From contig JAEYVB010000357.1 of the NCBI GenBank assembly GCA_023429345.1, positions 1 to 8,000 of the forward strand: a DNA stretch of 8,000 nucleotides, read 5' to 3'. Positions 5,889-8,000 of this stretch are shown piece by piece. The stretch comes from Planctomycetota bacterium (GTDB lineage: Bacteria > Planctomycetota > Phycisphaerae > Phycisphaerales > UBA1924). The notes under the pieces were generated by a model. The model had not been told where the DNA came from, searched no databases, and saw only the letters and a list, made by a program, of their open reading frames with translations. The position numbers and the translations under genes were made by a program. Position 1 is the first letter of the stretch, and each line of letters begins with the position of its first letter.

Positions 5889-8000
5889 ATGAACTCGACG
5901 TCGCGCATGAACCGCACGTACGCGGCCGCGGTGCTCGCCGCCGCCGGCACGCTCCTGATCCCCGCCGCCGTCTCGACCGCCCACGCGCAGGTGCGGCCCG
6001 AGTCCGGGATGATGCGCTACCCGGACGTGAGCAAAAGCCACATCGCCTTCGTGTACGCGGGGGATATCTGGCTGGTCGGCCGCGAGGGGGGGCAGGCGCA
6101 GCTCGTGGCCAGCCCCGCCGGGCAGGAGCTCTTCCCCAAGTTCAGCCCCGACGGCAAAACGATCGCCTTCGTCGGCAACTACGAGGGCAACCGCGATATC
6201 TACAGCATCCCCGTGAGCGGCGGGACCTCGACGCGCCTCACGTGGCACCCCTCGGCCGAGACGGTCTGCGACTGGACCAGCGACGGCAGGGTCGTCTTCT
6301 ACATGAGCGGCGCGGGCGGCCTGCGCCGCCAGACGCAGCTCTTCACCGTGGATGCGGCGGGCGGCCTGCCGGAACAGCTCCCGGTCCCCTACGGCGCCAA
6401 CGGCAGCATCAGCGACGACGGCACATGGCTGGCCTACACGCCGCACACGACGGACTTCCGCACCTGGAAGCGCTACCGCGGCGGCATGGCCACGGACATC
6501 TGGCTCTTCAACCTGAAGGACCACTCCGGGGAGGGGGCCAGCCGCAGGATCACCGAGTGGGAGGGCACCGACACGCTCCCCATGTGGCACAAGGACAAGG
6601 TCTACTACCTGTCGGACGACGGCCCCGAGCACCGGCTCAACATCTGGGTCTTCAACCCAGAGACCGGCAACCGCAGGCAGGTGACGAAGTTCAAGGACTT
6701 CGACGTCAAGTGGCCCAGCATGGGCCCCGGGCCGCGGGGCAACGGCGAGATCGTCCTCCAGAACGGCCCGGGCCTGTACCTGGTCGACCTGGACGCCGAC
6801 GAGGTCAAGCCCAGGGCGGTCACGGTGACCATCCCCGGCGACCGCCCGCAGGTGCGCCCCCGGCAGGTGAACGCTTCCGACTACATCACCGGCTGGTCGA
6901 TCTCCCCCTCGGCCAAGCGCATCGCCGCCAGCGCCCGCGGCGACCTCTGGTCGCTCCCCGCCGAGAACGGCACCCCGCGGAACATGAGCCGCACCAGCAT
7001 GTGCGCCGAGCGCGACCCCTCGTGGAGCCCCGACGGGCGCTGGATCGCCTACTTCTGCGACGAGACCGGCGAGTACGAGCTCTACATCAAGCAGAGCGAC
7101 GGGCGGGGCAGGACCATCCAGCTCACGGACGAGGGCGATGCCCCGCGGGTCTTCCGCTACAACCCCACGTGGTCGCCGGACTCGAAGAAGATCGCCTTCA
7201 GCGACAAGGCCGGCGGGCTCTACGTGCACACCCTCGGCAACGGGGGGGCGGAGGGCTCGCCCGACCCGAGCGCGGGCGAGACGAAGCTGATCGACACCGA
7301 CCCCTGGGCCAACCAGCTCTCCGTGAGCTGGTCCCACGACAGCAACTGGGTCGCCTACGCCCGGCAGGGCGAGGAGAACCAGCAGAGCTCGGTGTGGGTC
7401 TGCAACGTGGGCGACAAGGAGGCCGCGCCGCGCCGGATCACCAGCGGCATGTTCGACGACTCCGCCCCCGTCTTCGACCGCAAGGGGGACTACCTCTTCT
7501 TCGTCAGCAAGCGCACCTTCTCCCCGACCTACTCCGACCTCGACACCACCTTCATCTACGGCGCTTCCCAGAACCTGATCGCGGTCCCGCTGCGCAGCGA
7601 TATCGCCTCGCCGTGGACCCCCAAGAGCGACGAGGAGGAGTGGAAGAAGGCCGAGAAAGAGGACGACGGCAAGAAGGACGAGGCCAAGAACGACGAGGCC
7701 AAGAACGGAGCGAAGAAGGACGGCGACGAGAAGAAGGATGAGCCGGAGAAGGATGCCGCGGCCGGCGACGCCGTCAGCGGGACCTGGGAGGGCACGGCCA
7801 CCGGCCCCGACCCGCTCCCGCCCGGGGGCATGCCCTTCACCCTCACCCTGAAGCTCGGCGCGGATGGCGCCGTCACCGGCACGCTCGCCAGCGCGGTCCA
7901 CACCGGCCCCATCAGCGGCGGCCGCTGGGATGCCGCGGCCGGCGAGCTGACGTTTACCCTGGAGGTCGGCGACGGCGGTGGGGGCGGCGTCGTGCAGTTC
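5889..8000 (+). CDS. Tricorn protease homologue, N-terminal part (runs off window)
   Basis: The frame is open for 704 codons to the last base. Residues 1-33 form a signal peptide (Arg-containing start, hydrophobic 11-28, Ala-His-Ala then Gln34), so the protein is exported. Residues 42-570 carry TolB/PD40-type propeller repeats, with blades marked by FSPDGKTIAFVG (85-96), WSPDGRWIAYF (379-389), WSPDSKKIAFS (428-438) and FDRKGDYLFFVS (529-540). The order and wording match tricorn-type proteases, including the stretch before a PWTPKSDEE segment (575-583). Residues 578-623 are a Lys/Glu/Asp-rich linker. From 630 a Gly-rich beta domain begins (GTWEGTATGPDP, PFTLTLKL, GGRWD) that I do not place in archaeal tricorn. 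The C1, PDZ and S41-type serine protease parts expected in the family would lie beyond the edge, so catalytic competence cannot be judged. In the family the propeller channels peptides to the protease; the substrate is unknown. The 93-base gap to the polyferredoxin allows either read-through or a separate promoter. Confidence 0.9.
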   Translation, partial: MNSTSRMNRTYAAAVLAAAGTLLIPAAVSTAHAQVRPESGMMRYPDVSKSHIAFVYAGDIWLVGREGGQAQLVASPAGQELFPKFSPDGKTIAFVGNYEGNRDIYSIPVSGGTSTRLTWHPSAETVCDWTSDGRVVFYMSGAGGLRRQTQLFTVDAAGGLPEQLPVPYGANGSISDDGTWLAYTPHTTDFRTWKRYRGGMATDIWLFNLKDHSGEGASRRITEWEGTDTLPMWHKDKVYYLSDDGPEHRLNIWVFNPETGNRRQVTKFKDFDVKWPSMGPGPRGNGEIVLQNGPGLYLVDLDADEVKPRAVTVTIPGDRPQVRPRQVNASDYITGWSISPSAKRIAASARGDLWSLPAENGTPRNMSRTSMCAERDPSWSPDGRWIAYFCDETGEYELYIKQSDGRGRTIQLTDEGDAPRVFRYNPTWSPDSKKIAFSDKAGGLYVHTLGNGGAEGSPDPSAGETKLIDTDPWANQLSVSWSHDSNWVAYARQGEENQQSSVWVCNVGDKEAAPRRITSGMFDDSAPVFDRKGDYLFFVSKRTFSPTYSDLDTTFIYGASQNLIAVPLRSDIASPWTPKSDEEEWKKAEKEDDGKKDEAKNDEAKNGAKKDGDEKKDEPEKDAAAGDAVSGTWEGTATGPDPLPPGGMPFTLTLKLGADGAVTGTLASAVHTGPISGGRWDAAAGELTFTLEVGDGGGGGVVQF
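7677..7706 (+). repeat. 15-base perfect tandem duplication in the Lys/Glu linker
   Basis: The unit GACGAGGCCAAGAAC occurs twice in direct succession (7677-7691 and 7692-7706), encoding Asp-Glu-Ala-Lys-Asn twice. It keeps the frame and sits within a larger charged low-complexity stretch coded by about 7620-7760. It looks like replication-slippage growth of a flexible linker. Confidence 0.8.

Noticed and set aside
6242..7741. A 499-codon plus-strand open frame
   Set aside because: It is the shifted frame of the tricorn homologue, rich in Arg, Gln and Pro, and has no ribosome site.
4608..7901. A 1097-codon open frame on the minus strand
   Set aside because: It lies antisense to the polyferredoxin and tricorn genes, both of which have recognisable domains. 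Its translation is an Arg/Gly/Val/Ala-rich low-complexity string with no motif; long antisense frames are expected in GC-rich coding DNA.
1..8000. CRISPR array, tRNA or rRNA genes, insertion sequences, transposase or integrase
   Set aside because: I saw no regularly spaced repeats, no cloverleaf or ribosomal sequence and no transposase or integrase motifs; almost all of the window is accounted for by five genes.

Overview
The window is GC-rich throughout, with G or C at most third codon positions. It most likely comes from a planctomycete, probably of the class Phycisphaerae. The main evidence is the C-terminus of the multiheme cytochrome, which ends in a paired EF-hand (dockerin-like) module of the form C-x-ADFDGSG...ADINDDG...GCP. 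I know this tail as typical of exported proteins in that group. A tricorn-type protease gene and a polyferredoxin fused to tetratricopeptide repeats fit the same assignment. Taxonomy is inferred from these traits; there is no marker gene in the window.

Layout, left to right. (1) Positions 1-714, plus strand: the end of an ankyrin-repeat gene that probably begins before the window. (2) Positions 735-1730, minus strand: a 331-residue protein whose C-terminal two thirds resembles the YtpQ/DUF1444 family; it converges on the ankyrin gene across a 20-base gap. (3) Positions 1877-3712, minus strand: an exported pentaheme cytochrome c with a beta-rich middle and the dockerin-like tail. (4) Positions 3713-3788: a short, strikingly AT-rich divergent promoter region. 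(5) Positions 3789-5795, plus strand: a polytopic membrane polyferredoxin related to NosR/NapH, fused to a C-terminal TPR region. (6) Position 5889 to the window edge, plus strand: the N-terminal 704 residues of a secreted tricorn-protease homologue. It has a signal peptide, TolB/PD40-type beta-propeller repeats, a Lys/Glu-rich linker and the start of an extra beta-rich domain. Its protease part lies beyond the window.

The most coherent unit is the divergent pair 3 and 5. One product is a periplasmic or surface five-heme electron carrier. The other is an inner-membrane iron-sulfur protein of a type that passes electrons between the quinone pool or cytoplasm and periplasmic redox partners. They share 76 bases of promoter DNA holding a good minus-strand -35 element, a perfect plus-strand TATAAT and a TTGA/TCAA dyad. 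They therefore probably form one co-regulated electron-transfer system whose terminal acceptor or donor cannot be read from this window. The polyferredoxin has an oddity: the second ferredoxin motif has Ser where the second Cys is expected. The ankyrin, YtpQ-like and tricorn genes look like neighbours and show no clear link to the redox pair.
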